The notes below the pieces were generated by a model, which was not told the DNA's origin, did no database searches, and saw only the letters and a program-made list of their open reading frames with translations. This document shows, piece by piece, positions 9,583-18,430 of a DNA stretch of 64,000 nucleotides. The position numbers and the translations under genes were made by a program. The stretch comes from Alterluteimonas quercicellularis (lineage in GTDB: Bacteria; Pseudomonadota; Gammaproteobacteria; Xanthomonadales; Xanthomonadaceae). Each line of letters starts with the position of its first letter. Position 1 is the stretch's first letter. The stretch covers positions 62,001-126,000 of the forward strand of contig NZ_JAIWPR010000002.1 of NCBI RefSeq assembly GCF_021191635.1. Direction: 5' to 3'.

Positions 9583-10005
9583 ATGCCAGCCAGACCCGCC
9601 AGCCAAACCTCGGTCCCCAAGCCGGTCGACGAGAAGATCACGATCAACCTAGGGTGCGTGGACCTCGGCCAGATCGACCTGCTGGTGCAGGAAGGCTTCT
9701 ACGCCAACCGCACCGACCTGATCCGCACCGCCATCCGCAACCAGTTGGCCACGCATGGCGATGTCGTCCGCCAGGTGGTCTCGCGCAGGACGCTGGTGCT
9801 GGGCCTGCATCGCTACACCGCAGAACACCTTCGCGCCGTGCAGGCGGCCGGGGAGACGCTGCAGATCCGGGTGCTCGGGCTGGCTTCGATCGACGCGGAC
9901 GTCACCCCCGAGCTGGCGCTGGCGACCATCGAATCGCTGACCGTCCTCGGCGCACTGCAAGCCAGCCCCGCGGTCAAGGCCGCACTCGCCGAGCGCATCC
10001 GCTGA
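9583..10005 (+). CDS. CopG/ribbon-helix-helix transcriptional regulator
   Basis: This 140-residue protein has an N-terminal RHH pattern: a short strand (KITINLGCVDL) followed by two helices (IDLLVQEGFYANRTDLIRTA). A C-terminal domain of about 90 residues has regularly spaced hydrophobic strands, perhaps for ligand binding or oligomerisation. It lies 25 bases ahead of an esterase gene and likely shares its transcript. The upstream repeat of GGATGG half-sites suggests autorepression. The predicted transcription start falls at or next to the ATG, so the message may be leaderless, although AGGA at 9572-9575 could also serve as a ribosome site. Confidence 0.8.
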   Translation: MPARPASQTSVPKPVDEKITINLGCVDLGQIDLLVQEGFYANRTDLIRTAIRNQLATHGDVVRQVVSRRTLVLGLHRYTAEHLRAVQAAGETLQIRVLGLASIDADVTPELALATIESLTVLGALQASPAVKAALAERIR

Positions 10006-10030
10006 GCGGTCGCGCTTCACGGAGAACACC

Positions 10031-11089
10031 ATGCACGTGGATTTCAAGCGCCTCATGTCCGAGGCCACCCGGCTCACCCGCTCGGGCGATCTGCAGGCGG
10101 CCACCGCCGCGATCCAGTCCGCGCTCGGCAACGTGCCGGCTCAGGCGGACCCGACGGGGGACGTCATCGACGCCGAGTTCCGCGTGGTCGGTGAAGCGCC
10201 TGCGCCCCGCGTCGAGTCGCCGGTACCGCCGCCCGCCGCGCCGGGGGCCGGCCTGTTCCTTGCCGGTCGCCACGGCGGCAGCGCGGGCCAGCGCGACTAC
10301 AAGCTCTACGTGCCCCCGATGGCGGACGACCGGCCGCTGCCGTTGGTCGTGATGCTGCACGGCTGCACCCAGGATCCGGACGACTTCGCCCTGGGCACCG
10401 CGATGAACCTCCTGGCGCAGCGCGATGGCTTCTTCGTGCTGTATCCGGAGCAGTCTTCCCGGGCCAACCCGCAACGCTGCTGGAACTGGTTCAAGCACAA
10501 CCACCAGGTGCGCGGACGCGGCGAACCCGCGCTGCTGGCCGGCATGACGCGCCAGGTGATGGAGACCTATCGGATCGATCCCGAGCGCGTCTACGTGGCC
10601 GGGCTCTCGGCGGGCGGTGCGATGGCCGCGATCCTGGGCGAGACCTATCCGGACCTCTATGCCGCGGTCGGTGTGCACTCGGGGCTTGCAGCCGGCGCCG
10701 CGACCGATCTGCCGTCGGCACTGGCGGCGATGCGCCAGGGGGCCGTCGGTGGCCGCGCCGGCGCCAGCGGCGTCCCGACCATCGTCTTCCACGGCGATGC
10801 CGACCCGACCGTGCACCCGGACAACGGCCGCCATGTCATCGCCGCCAGCGCCGGCCGCTCCGCCGCCGTCGAGACCGAGCGCATGCAGCATGGCGGCCGC
10901 GCCAGCACGCGCCATGTCCACCGTGACGGCGACGGGCGCGTCATCGCCGAGAACTGGCAGGTTCACGGTGCATCCCACGCCTGGTCGGGAGGCAACGCCG
11001 CCGGCTCCCATACCGACAGCCGTGGTCCCGACGCCAGCGCGGAGATGCTGCGGTTCTTCTTCCAGCACAGGCGCCGCCAGGCGCACTGA
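10031..11089 (+). CDS. PHB depolymerase-family esterase (LpqC-like)
   Basis: This 352-residue alpha/beta hydrolase has oxyanion-region motif VVMLHGCTQDPDDF and nucleophile elbow GLSAGGAMA. The acid region is FHGDADPTVHPDN and the catalytic His lies in VHGASHAWSGG. The first ~70 residues are a separate helical leader (FKRLMSEATRLTRSGDLQAA) seen in poly(3-hydroxybutyrate) depolymerase-family esterases. There is no signal peptide, so it is probably cytoplasmic. It is co-transcribed with the CopG regulator 25 bases upstream. Whether it acts on PHB oligomers or on other esters is not shown. Confidence 0.85.
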   Translation: MHVDFKRLMSEATRLTRSGDLQAATAAIQSALGNVPAQADPTGDVIDAEFRVVGEAPAPRVESPVPPPAAPGAGLFLAGRHGGSAGQRDYKLYVPPMADDRPLPLVVMLHGCTQDPDDFALGTAMNLLAQRDGFFVLYPEQSSRANPQRCWNWFKHNHQVRGRGEPALLAGMTRQVMETYRIDPERVYVAGLSAGGAMAAILGETYPDLYAAVGVHSGLAAGAATDLPSALAAMRQGAVGGRAGASGVPTIVFHGDADPTVHPDNGRHVIAASAGRSAAVETERMQHGGRASTRHVHRDGDGRVIAENWQVHGASHAWSGGNAAGSHTDSRGPDASAEMLRFFFQHRRRQAH

Positions 11090-11444
11090 GGCCCGGAAGG
11101 CGCAGGCGGTGCGCGAGCGCCAGGGCGATCGCAGGGCGAGGGTGGCCGATGGGCGGGCCGGGTGCCGGGGAAGCGCTGGTTCCCGGCTTCGATCATGGAT
11201 CGGAACGCGGTCTGGACCAGGACGCGCTGCTGTCGCCGGGGCCTGCGTGGCGGCCGACGAACGGCAAGCGCGTTGCGCTTGGACAGGATTAGGATCGTGC
11301 AAGGAAGGCGCTTCGCCGGAAGACGATGCTGCCATGCGGGGCCGACAGGGGGACGGCATGTGCGGGTTCGGCGGGCGCGCGCTGTCCTCCGGGCGATCCA
11401 TCGCAGCACCAGGGACGACATGACCGATCGAGGGGGATTCGCCG
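11090..11444. other. Intergenic stretch without recognisable gene
   Basis: No frame here shows family motifs. The 3' end carries the GAGGGGGA ribosome site (about 11430) of the next gene. Confidence 0.5.
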
Positions 11445-12134
11445 ATGTGGCCAGAGGATCTGGGGCTCATGTTCTACAACGGCGCGAACGGGCTCATCTA
11501 CTACTCGAGCCGGGCGGCCCGTGTGTTCGTCGGCAACGCGGGCTTCGTCGCGACGGTGGCGGTCGGCGGCTACTTCTTTCCCAGGGAAACAGCGGCCGGG
11601 CTCGCCGGCGCCGTGGCGATACGTGGTGCCACGTGGCTGACGAGGAAGGTCGACGAGGAGTATCGGGTCCACGTCGCCGATGGGGTCAGTACGCTGCTCG
11701 AAATGGCGCCGAGATCGGTCGCCGCCGGCTACATGCGCGCGTCGCAGATGTCCGGAAGACCGCAGGCGGCGATCAGCACCGCGATCGACAACACGCCTCG
11801 ACTGCGCTGGGTCAACGAGAGTCTCGCCAGCGAACTCCTGTCGCCGCTGTTGGAGGAAGCGATTTTCCGCGCCGGTATCCAGGAGGGCCTGGTACTCGGC
11901 TTGACGGCCGTCGGCATCCCTCGGCCGGCGGCGCGTTTCCTGTCGGGGGCGCTCTCCGCGTCGTTCTTCGCGGGGGCGCACAACGGGGACCCGGACAGCA
12001 GGCAGTACCGGGACCTTCTCGTTGCGGGGATCGGGTTCGGGCTCATGATGCACCTTCACGGCTTGCCCGCTGCGGTGGTCGCCCATGCCGCGACCAATGC
12101 CGGCCTCCGGTTCGAACTCGCGTTGAGGCAATAG
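11445..12134 (+). CDS. CPBP-family intramembrane metalloprotease
   Basis: The three CPBP/Abi motifs are present in order: EExxxR as LLEEAIFRAG, FxxxH as FFAGAHN, and HxxxN as HAATN. Hydrophobic segments surround them (LVLGLTAVGI, LLVAGIGFGLMMHL). The N-terminal ~120 residues are family-variable with one hydrophobic stretch near the start. Members of the family (Rce1-like glutamate proteases) cleave in the inner membrane; bacterial ones are linked to bacteriocin immunity or protein maturation. The gene stands alone and its substrate is unknown. Confidence 0.8.
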   Translation: MWPEDLGLMFYNGANGLIYYSSRAARVFVGNAGFVATVAVGGYFFPRETAAGLAGAVAIRGATWLTRKVDEEYRVHVADGVSTLLEMAPRSVAAGYMRASQMSGRPQAAISTAIDNTPRLRWVNESLASELLSPLLEEAIFRAGIQEGLVLGLTAVGIPRPAARFLSGALSASFFAGAHNGDPDSRQYRDLLVAGIGFGLMMHLHGLPAAVVAHAATNAGLRFELALRQ

Positions 12135-12189
12135 TGGACGCGCTCGGACAACGGGGCCGGGTCCACTTGTCTTGCTGTGGAGTCCTGGG

Positions 12190-12477
12190 CGATACCGAAA
12201 AGCGTCGTGAGCAGCCGACTGGCGTCATTCGCGTGTTCCGGCGTCCGATGCCGCCGATGCTGGGTGGCGCCGCAAGAAGGTTGACCTGATCGCCCACGAG
12301 CACGCAGGCGTACAGGCGGCGTTCCGTCGCCGTCAGTGCGTCGCGTAGCTGGTGCAGGGCGCGCAGGCGGTTGCCCGTCGTCGTCGAGGAAGCAGGGCAG
12401 GCGGTCGTTGCACTGGACGACATGCCGCGGGACGCCGGCAGATCGAGGCGATGAAGGCGGGCCGTGGCGAGCAGCAT
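12190..12477 (-). pseudogene. Remnant of a REP-associated tyrosine transposase (RAYT)
   Basis: On the minus strand ARLHRLDLP leads, after a frame change, into GVPRHVVQCNDRLPCFLDDD. After a second change it continues LHQLRDALTATERRLYAC, then VLVGDQVNLLAAPP. These follow the order of Y1-type RAYT transposases. The metal-binding HxH that should stand at GNHVHLL has become DQVN, and the C-terminal half with the catalytic Tyr is missing, so it cannot be active. RAYTs mobilise REP palindromes, and three related palindromes are in this window. Confidence 0.7.
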
Positions 12478-12589
12478 GACCTGCCGGTCGGGCCGGTCCG
12501 TTCCACACCCCTTGGTGTCCGCGCCCGGATTCCCGGGCCGCGCCTTCTCAAGGACAAGCGAGTCCGACCCCGTTTAGCGGTGGCAAACG

Positions 12590-12706
12590 TCAGACGGGTG
12601 CGAACGCCTTGGTCGCGTTCTTCTCGCGCTTCGCGGCCTTCTTTTCCTTCATGGTCTTGGCGGGTTTTTTCTTCAGTTGCTTCTTCTGGTCCAGGCTCTT
12701 GCTCAC
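12590..12706 (-). CDS. Small lysine-rich protein (38 aa)
   Basis: A GTG start at 12706 is preceded by a GAGGAG ribosome site. The product begins SKSLDQKKQLKKKPAKTM, is almost half Lys, Arg and Glu, and ends TKAFAPV. It resembles small conserved basic proteins annotated as hypothetical in Xanthomonadaceae. A nucleic-acid or ribosome-associated role is only a guess from charge. Confidence 0.65.
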   Translation of the reverse strand: MSKSLDQKKQLKKKPAKTMKEKKAAKREKNATKAFAPV

Positions 12707-12871
12707 GTGCTTCTCCTCGGCGCGCTCGGCGCTGGACTGCGGTTGCAGTCGATCCGCGCAGTATGCGCCCGAAAACATCGACAGGGCCGGGATCGACGGC
12801 GCGACCCCGGCATCCGGCGACGCCGGGCAGGCGCCTGCGCGCAGCGCGTCGACCGGACAGCCCCAGAACGC

Positions 12872-12896
12872 AAAAAGCCCGGCCTGAGCCGGGCTT
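12872..12896 (-). terminator. Rho-independent terminator of the cold-shock gene
   Basis: A perfect stem AAGCCCGGC / GCCGGGCTT with a four-base loop ends, on the minus strand, in a short T run (GGGCTTTTTG). It lies 26 bases beyond the stop of the cold-shock gene. Confidence 0.85.
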
Positions 12897-12921
12897 TCCT
12901 GCCGACAGGCGGCGGCCGGTG

Positions 12922-13131
12922 TCAGAGCACTCGGACCTGGTCGGCCTGCATGCCCTTCTGGCCCTGGGTCGCCACGAAGGACACCCGCTGGCCTTCCTGC
13001 AGGCTCTTGAAGCCTGAGGACTGGATCGAATTGAAATGCACGAACAGGTCGGGGCCGCTTTCCGGCGTGATGAAGCCGAAGCCCTTCGCGTCGTTGAACC
13101 ACTTCACGCTACCGGTCTGTGTCTCGGACAT
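12922..13131 (-). CDS. Cold-shock domain protein (CspA family)
   Basis: The 69-residue protein is a single OB-fold cold-shock domain. It has the RNA-binding motifs KGFGFI (RNP1) and LFVHF (RNP2) and starts [20 protein letters not shown] lies ahead of the ATG at 13131. It acts as an RNA chaperone in the cytoplasm. The preceding ~270 bases hold no gene and probably contain the long untranslated leader usual for this family. A strong terminator follows. Confidence 0.95.
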   Translation of the reverse strand: MSETQTGSVKWFNDAKGFGFITPESGPDLFVHFNSIQSSGFKSLQEGQRVSFVATQGQKGMQADQVRVL

Positions 13132-13405
13132 GGTATTTCTCCTTGGAGCAAAGATTGAGAGCCGCATGGCGGCAGAAGCTGGCTGCAAGGAGGAAGCGAT
13201 AACCGGTGTAGTGGAACGACATCTACAGGATCAGGCCACGATTCGAGGGTGACCTTGTAACTCAGCCCCGCCAGCCTAGACCTCTCGGGTATCGAGCGCA
13301 AGCAGCGATCGTCCATCGTTCAGGCGGGAAGGGCGCGTAACGGCAACGAGGGCGGCGCATTCCAGGGGCTGTTCCGAAGGGGCGCGGTCGGGCGGCCTGC
13401 GCGGA

Positions 13406-14578
13406 CTATCGCTCCGCCTGCCGCAGCGGCCGGAAGAACGCGCGGATGTCCTCCACCAATTCCGCGGGGCGTTCCAGGGCGGCGAAATGGCCGCCGGCGG
13501 GCATGGCGGTCCAGCGCCGGACGTCGAAGACGCGTTCCACGTAGCGGCGCGGCGGGGTGGGGAGTTCGCGCGGGAAGTTCGCGTAGCCGAGCGGGGGCCG
13601 CACGCGCTCGCCGGGCGCGAAGCGCGGCGGCGCCAGCCGGTTTTCCTTGTACATGCGCAGCGAGGCATCGATCGTGCGGCCGAACCAGTACAGCGAGATG
13701 TCGGTCAGCATCGCGTCCATCGGGATGGCGCGCTCGGGATCGCCGCCGCAGTCGCTCCAGCTGCGGAACTTCTCGACGATCCAGGCGGCCAGGCCGGTCG
13801 GGGAGTCGGTCAGCGCGAAGGCCAGAGTCTGCGGCTTGGTGCCCTGGAGCAGGGCGTAGGCGCCCTCGGTTTCCATGAAGGCGGCGCGGCGGTCCATGAA
13901 CGCCTGTTCCTCGTCGCTCAGCGGGGCGTCGGCCTCGCCTGCGGGGGCGCGGAAGGCGCCCGGGATGTAGTTGAGGTGCAGGCCGGCCACATGCCCGGGA
14001 TGCAGGTAGGCCAGCCAGATGCCGACGGCAGCGCCGATGTCGCCGCCCTGCGCGCCGAAGCGCGCGTAGCCCAGCGCCTGCATCAAGGTCGACCACAGGC
14101 CGGCGACGGTCCGCGCGCTGGTGCCCGTTCGCGGCGGCGGGCCGGAGAACCCGAACCCGGGCAGCGAGGGGATTACCACGTCGAACGCGTCCTCGGCGCT
14201 GCCGCCATGGCGGGCGGGGTCGGTCAGCAGGGGCAGGGCGCGTTCGAACTCGGTGAACGCGCCCGGCCAGCCGTGCGTCAGCACCAGCGGGAACGGCGCG
14301 GGGCCCTGGCCGCGTGCGTGGACGAAATGGATGTCATGGCCGTCGATATCGGCCTTGAAGTGCGGCAGGCGGTTGAGCCGTTCCTGCTGCTCGGCCCACG
14401 AGAAGCGGTGCTGCCAGTGGTCGACGAGCTTCTTCAGGAAGGCGAGGTCGGTGCCGTCCTCCCAGCCCGTGCCTTCGAGCGGCGCGGGCCAGCGCGTGTC
14501 GCGCAGCCGGCGGTGCAGGTCCTCGACCTGGGCCTCGGGTATGTCGATGCGGTAGGGGCGGATCGCGACGTTCGGCAT
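13406..14578 (-). CDS. Epoxide hydrolase (EHN plus alpha/beta hydrolase)
   Basis: This 390-residue protein has the N-terminal EHN domain typical of microsomal/juvenile-hormone epoxide hydrolases (RPYRIDIPEAQVEDLHRRL; DGHDIHFVHARG). The hydrolase core follows, with oxyanion motif LTHGWPGAF, nucleophile Asp in AQGGDIGAAVG, and catalytic His in AGGHFAALERP. It opens epoxides to diols in the cytoplasm or at the membrane; there is no signal peptide. It is read in the same direction as nei but is not obviously coupled. Confidence 0.9.
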   Translation of the reverse strand: MPNVAIRPYRIDIPEAQVEDLHRRLRDTRWPAPLEGTGWEDGTDLAFLKKLVDHWQHRFSWAEQQERLNRLPHFKADIDGHDIHFVHARGQGPAPFPLVLTHGWPGAFTEFERALPLLTDPARHGGSAEDAFDVVIPSLPGFGFSGPPPRTGTSARTVAGLWSTLMQALGYARFGAQGGDIGAAVGIWLAYLHPGHVAGLHLNYIPGAFRAPAGEADAPLSDEEQAFMDRRAAFMETEGAYALLQGTKPQTLAFALTDSPTGLAAWIVEKFRSWSDCGGDPERAIPMDAMLTDISLYWFGRTIDASLRMYKENRLAPPRFAPGERVRPPLGYANFPRELPTPPRRYVERVFDVRRWTAMPAGGHFAALERPAELVEDIRAFFRPLRQAER

Positions 14579-14653
14579 GGGATGTGGCCTGGCGGGCTCG
14601 GTTCGGAGGACGCGCTCGGCGCGGAGCGGCGGGGAGGGAGCAAAAGGACGGGT

Positions 14654-15397
14654 TCAGTCCACGCCGTACAGCCGCTGGCAGGTGTCGCACCAGAAGGCCC
14701 GGCGCTTTGCCAGGCCCAGGTGCTTGCGGTAGCTCAACGGCGTTCCGTCGCGGGGGCACGTGCGCCTGGCGTGCACCTGCCAGTGCTTCTTCAGCACGAA
14801 TTCCTTTTTCCAGCGGTAGAAGTCGAAACTGTATTCGCGCGCCTGGGCGACCAGCTCGGCCAGTTTACGCGGGGGCAACGCGCCGGCCGGGCTCTCGGGA
14901 TGCACGCGGATGCGATGCAGCACCTCGTTCTTGATGATGTTGCCCACTCCGGCGAACAGGTCCTGGTCCAGCAGGGCGTCGGCGGCGATGGCCTGCGGCC
15001 TCGCCCGCAGCTTGCGCCGTGCCGCGGCCGCATCCCAGGCCTCGCTCATGACATCGGCGCTCCAGTCGTAGGCCTGGTCGAGGTCGCCCTCGATGAACTT
15101 CACCGAACAGGCGTAGAAGTTCAGCGCCTCGCCGCGGCTGAATCCAAGCGACAGCCGCGGCGGCGTGGTCTTCGTCTCGTTGATGCGCCAGCTGCCGAAC
15201 AGCATGAAGTGGATGCGCAGGCCGAAGCCGTCGAATTGCAGCAGGAAGTGCTTCCCCCAACTGCGTACCGCAAGCACCTTGCGACCCCGCATGCGCTCGA
15301 TGGCCTGGGTGCTGTTGCCGGCGACGCGCAGTACCTTGCGCCCGGCGAAGTGCGTGGCGGCTTCGCGCAGGATGACGATCGAGGGGCCTTCGGGCAT
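14654..15397 (-). CDS. nei: Endonuclease VIII-like DNA glycosylase (Nei)
   Basis: The 247-residue product starts MPEGPSIVI, giving the P2-E3 catalytic N-terminus of Fpg/Nei bifunctional glycosylases. It contains the helix-two-turn-helix block LLDQDLFAGVGNIIKNEVL. It ends in a zinc finger with CPRDGTPL and CDTCQRLYG, whose second pair of cysteines is intact. It removes oxidised pyrimidines and cleaves the abasic site. The frame stays open upstream, but the start must be this Met because Pro2 is the nucleophile. Confidence 0.92.
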   Translation of the reverse strand: MPEGPSIVILREAATHFAGRKVLRVAGNSTQAIERMRGRKVLAVRSWGKHFLLQFDGFGLRIHFMLFGSWRINETKTTPPRLSLGFSRGEALNFYACSVKFIEGDLDQAYDWSADVMSEAWDAAAARRKLRARPQAIAADALLDQDLFAGVGNIIKNEVLHRIRVHPESPAGALPPRKLAELVAQAREYSFDFYRWKKEFVLKKHWQVHARRTCPRDGTPLSYRKHLGLAKRRAFWCDTCQRLYGVD

Positions 15398-15692
15398 GAC
15401 CGGAGTATCCGCGCCGCGCATGAGGCGGGCGTCAACCGCCGTCTGCGGCACCGGGGTCTGCTCCGGGCCGGCGCAGACGTGGCGTGCGCGGCCCGTGGAC
15501 GATCCGGGCCGGGCTCGATGCGCTGTTCGAGCGGTCCAAGTCGCCACGTTGACGGCCGGGGCGCTATCCAGGGGCTCCCTTGCCTGGAGGTGTCCCGATG
15601 CCACGGATCCCGACATCCGGCTGCCTGGCCGGCCTCGTCGTCCCCGTGATGCGGACCGTCGTCCGCGGTCTGCCGCCCGGGGCAGGCGCGCC

Positions 15693-16457
15693 GTGAATGC
15701 GTTGCGCCGCGGCACGCGGGCGCCGTTTCGCGTCGGCTGTGCGGGATGGTCGGTCCCGTCGGTCCATGCGGGCCTGTTCGGCGACGGGGGCAGCCATCTG
15801 GAGCGCTACGCCACGCGCTTCTCCGTGACGGAGATCAATTCCACGTTCTATCGCGCGCACCGCGCGGCCACCTACGAGCGCTGGGCCGCCACGGTGTCGG
15901 CGGACTTCCGCTTCTCGGTGAAGGTGCCGAAGGCCATCACCCACGACGCGCGCCTGCGCGGGGTCGGCGATGCCCTGTCGTCGTTCCTGGAGCCGCTGGC
16001 CGCACTGGGTCCGAAGCTCGGCGGCCTGCTCGTGCAGCTGCCGCCGGGGCTGCCCTTCGATGCACGCAGTGCGCATACCTTCTTCGCGATGCTGCGCCGG
16101 CGCACGGCGGTGCCGGTGGCCTGCGAGCCGCGCCATGCGAGCTGGTTCGAGCCCGCTGTCGACCCGCTGCTGTCGGGTTACGCGGTCGCGCGGGCGGCGG
16201 CGGATCCGGCGCGGCTGCCGGCGGCGTCCGCGCCCGGAGGCTCCGCAGCGCAGTGGCGCTACTGGCGCTGGCACGGTTCGCCGCGGATCTACTACAGCCG
16301 CTACGACGATGCGGCGCTTGCGGCCCTGGCCGTGGCGATGCGCCAGGCTGCGGCCGACGGGGCGCCGGCGTGGTGCATCCTCGACAACACCGCGGGCGGG
16401 CATGCGGTCGCCGATGCGGCGCGCCTGCAGGCCCTGCTCGACGACGCCGGCGAGTGA
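15693..16457 (+). CDS. DUF72 (YecE-like) protein
   Basis: The sequence opens with FRVGCAGWSVPS and continues with EINSTFYRAHRAATYERW and FRFSVKVPKAITHD, the hallmarks of the DUF72 TIM-barrel family. Near the end are the expected WRYWRWHG and ILDNTAGGHAV blocks. A GTG start at 15693 is chosen as the nearest one that keeps the conserved N-terminal strand; the ribosome site is weak. Function is unknown for the whole family. The gene is divergent from nei across ~295 bases that hold nothing recognisable. Confidence 0.85.
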   Translation: MNALRRGTRAPFRVGCAGWSVPSVHAGLFGDGGSHLERYATRFSVTEINSTFYRAHRAATYERWAATVSADFRFSVKVPKAITHDARLRGVGDALSSFLEPLAALGPKLGGLLVQLPPGLPFDARSAHTFFAMLRRRTAVPVACEPRHASWFEPAVDPLLSGYAVARAAADPARLPAASAPGGSAAQWRYWRWHGSPRIYYSRYDDAALAALAVAMRQAAADGAPAWCILDNTAGGHAVADAARLQALLDDAGE

Positions 16458-16567
16458 TCCGGCAGTCGAGAGCCGAAGGACGTCGAAGGTTGCCCGGCTC
16501 GGCGCTGTTGCCACGGGCGCCGGGCCGGAGGAGCCGGCCGCCCCGGTCCTTCGGTAGCATTCCAGGA

Positions 16568-17131
16568 ATGCTCTCCGCGCACGATCCGCTTCCCGTCCGC
16601 CCGCAGCGCGTGCTCGTCGCCGGCGTCACCGGGGCGGGGAAGACCACGCTCGCGCGGCGGCTCGGCGAAAGGTGGGACCTGCGCCACGTGGAGATCGACG
16701 GGCTGTTCCACGGGCCGGGCTGGACGCCGCGGCCGCAGTTCCTCGACGACGTGCGGGCCCTCGCCGCGGAGGAGCGCTGGATCACCGAATGGCAGTACGC
16801 CAGCAAGGGGACGACGCCCCTGCTGGCGCCGCGCGCCCAGCTGGCGATCTGGCTCGACTACCCCGACCAGGTGGTGCGCGGCCGGCTGCTGAGGCGGACG
16901 TTCGCGCGGCGCCTGCTTCGCACGAAGCTGTGGAACGGTAACGTCGAGAAGCCGTTGTGGCGGATGCTGTCCGAGGACCCGGAGGACAACATCCTGCGCT
17001 GGCAGACGAAGACCCTCCGCACGTGGACCGAGCGCATGCCGAAGATCGAGGCGGCGTTCCCGCAACTGGCGATCGTGCGGCTGCGCACGCCCCGGGAGAC
17101 CGAGCGCTGGCTGCGGGCGAACGCGCGCTGA
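16568..17131 (+). CDS. P-loop kinase-like protein (FlaR/adenylate-kinase type)
   Basis: This 187-residue protein has a Walker A AGVTGAGKTTLARRL near residue 20 and substrate-side motifs VEIDGLFHGPGW and WITEWQYA. A lid-like basic stretch follows (GRLLRRTFARRLLRT). This is the pattern of the AAA_18/FlaR family of small P-loop proteins often labelled topology modulation protein. Its substrate is unknown. It is convergent with the secreted protease gene. Confidence 0.8.
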   Translation: MLSAHDPLPVRPQRVLVAGVTGAGKTTLARRLGERWDLRHVEIDGLFHGPGWTPRPQFLDDVRALAAEERWITEWQYASKGTTPLLAPRAQLAIWLDYPDQVVRGRLLRRTFARRLLRTKLWNGNVEKPLWRMLSEDPEDNILRWQTKTLRTWTERMPKIEAAFPQLAIVRLRTPRETERWLRANAR

Positions 17132-17199
17132 GGTGGAATCCTCCCAACCAAGCGCGCTCCTGCGGCCACGATGCATCGCGGCATGCCCGGGAAACGCGA

Positions 17200-17219
17200 C
17201 ACCCCGGCGGACCGGGGTG
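17200..17219 (-). terminator. Hairpin between convergent genes
   Basis: A perfect 8-bp stem CACCCCGG / CCGGGGTG with CGGA loop lies 26 bases past the protease stop. On the minus strand it is followed by TCGCGTTT, a weak T tract. Confidence 0.55.
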
Positions 17220-17245
17220 CCGCGATGCCGCAGGGCGATGGTCGG

Positions 17246-18430
17246 TCAGTTGGTGACCAGGCTGACGCCGTAGGAGCTCAGCATCGGGGTGAGCCGCTGG
17301 TACCAGGTGCGGCGCTGGTTCTGCGCGATGCCGCAGTTGGTGCCATCGCTGCCGAGCGCGCCGCCGGAGGTGACGCCCTGGCCGTGGCCGCCCGAGGAGA
17401 TCCACGAGCCGCCCGAATCGCCCTGGCCGGCGCAGGCGTTGGACTCGCGCAGGCCGTTCACGGTGCCCTGAGCGTAGGTCACGCTGACGTTGGTGCGGGT
17501 GATCGTGCCGCAGCGCCAGCCGGTGCGGAAGCCGGAACGACAGATGGCCGCGCCGACGGCGGATTCCGAGCTGCCGACCACCGGGGTCGTCGCGCTGCCG
17601 CTGTACTGCCACACGCGGCCGAACAGGACGTCCTGCTGGCGCACGGTGGCCCAGGCGGCGTCGGAGCCGGGGAAGTTGCTGGCCTGGAACGAACCGACCG
17701 TGGTGCCGTTGATGCTGACCGAGGTGCCGACGTTGCCGCAGTGGCCCGCGGTCACGAAGCCCTTGGTGGCGCCGCGGGTCACCGGGAAGCCGATCGAGCA
17801 GCCGTTGTAGCGGATGCCGCCGTAGATGTTGATCAGCGTGGTCGGGATCTGCTCGGACACCTCGAAATGCAGGATGCCGGTGTCGACGTCGCTGCGGGCC
17901 AGGAAGTCCAGCACCGACTCGGCGTTACCCGCGCCGGGCGAGAGCGTGACCACCACGCGGTTGTTGGGCAGGTCGACGCCCCAGGACTGCACGCCGTCGA
18001 GGCGGCGCGCCACGCGCGAGGTGGCCGAGAGGTCGAGCGCGTTCACGGCCTGGTCCAGCTCGTACAGGCTGTAGGTCACCTGGCGCGTTTCCGCGCCTTC
18101 CACGGCGGGCAGCCGCTTGGCGCTCTGCGCGGCCGTGCCCACCACCACGCGCGGGTTGCCGGCGGCGTCGTGCTCGATCCAGGTGCCGGCGAAGCTGTCG
18201 CCGTAGAGTTGCCGCGCCGAGGCTTCCACGGCCGGCACCAGGCGTTCGGTTTCCACGGTCACGAGGTACTGGTCCTGCGACATGCCCAGGTCGCGCTCCA
18301 GCGCGGCCACCATGCCCGGGTCCAGCTCGGGGCGCTCGGGTTCCGCGGCGAACGCGCTTGCGCCTGCGGCGACGGCCGAGAGCAGGGCGAGGGCGAGGGT
18401 GCGGTGTGCCGCTGCGTGCAGTGTGTTCAT
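17246..18430 (-). CDS. Alpha-lytic-type serine endopeptidase precursor (S1E)
   Basis: This 394-residue preproprotein has a signal peptide (LALALLSAVAAGASAFAAEP). A pro-region of roughly 170-190 residues (LYELDQAVNALDL and onward), which in this family acts as a folding chaperone, comes next. The mature protease carries the triad: His in KGFVTAGHCG, Asp in SDAAW, Ser in GQGDSGGSW, with paired cysteines as in Lysobacter alpha-lytic protease. Length and order match the classical 397-residue precursor. It is secreted and digests proteins and the cross-bridges of competitor cells. A hairpin follows the gene. Confidence 0.93.
   Translation of the reverse strand: MNTLHAAAHRTLALALLSAVAAGASAFAAEPERPELDPGMVAALERDLGMSQDQYLVTVETERLVPAVEASARQLYGDSFAGTWIEHDAAGNPRVVVGTAAQSAKRLPAVEGAETRQVTYSLYELDQAVNALDLSATSRVARRLDGVQSWGVDLPNNRVVVTLSPGAGNAESVLDFLARSDVDTGILHFEVSEQIPTTLINIYGGIRYNGCSIGFPVTRGATKGFVTAGHCGNVGTSVSINGTTVGSFQASNFPGSDAAWATVRQQDVLFGRVWQYSGSATTPVVGSSESAVGAAICRSGFRTGWRCGTITRTNVSVTYAQGTVNGLRESNACAGQGDSGGSWISSGGHGQGVTSGGALGSDGTNCGIAQNQRRTWYQRLTPMLSSYGVSLVTN

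Noticed and set aside
11090-11444. Arg/Pro-rich open frames in the gap before the CPBP gene
   Set aside because: Composition is typical of GC-rich noncoding frames and no start with a ribosome site or conserved motif was found.
13487-15649. A 720-codon open frame on the plus strand
   Set aside because: Antisense to the epoxide hydrolase and nei genes, both of which have catalytic motifs.
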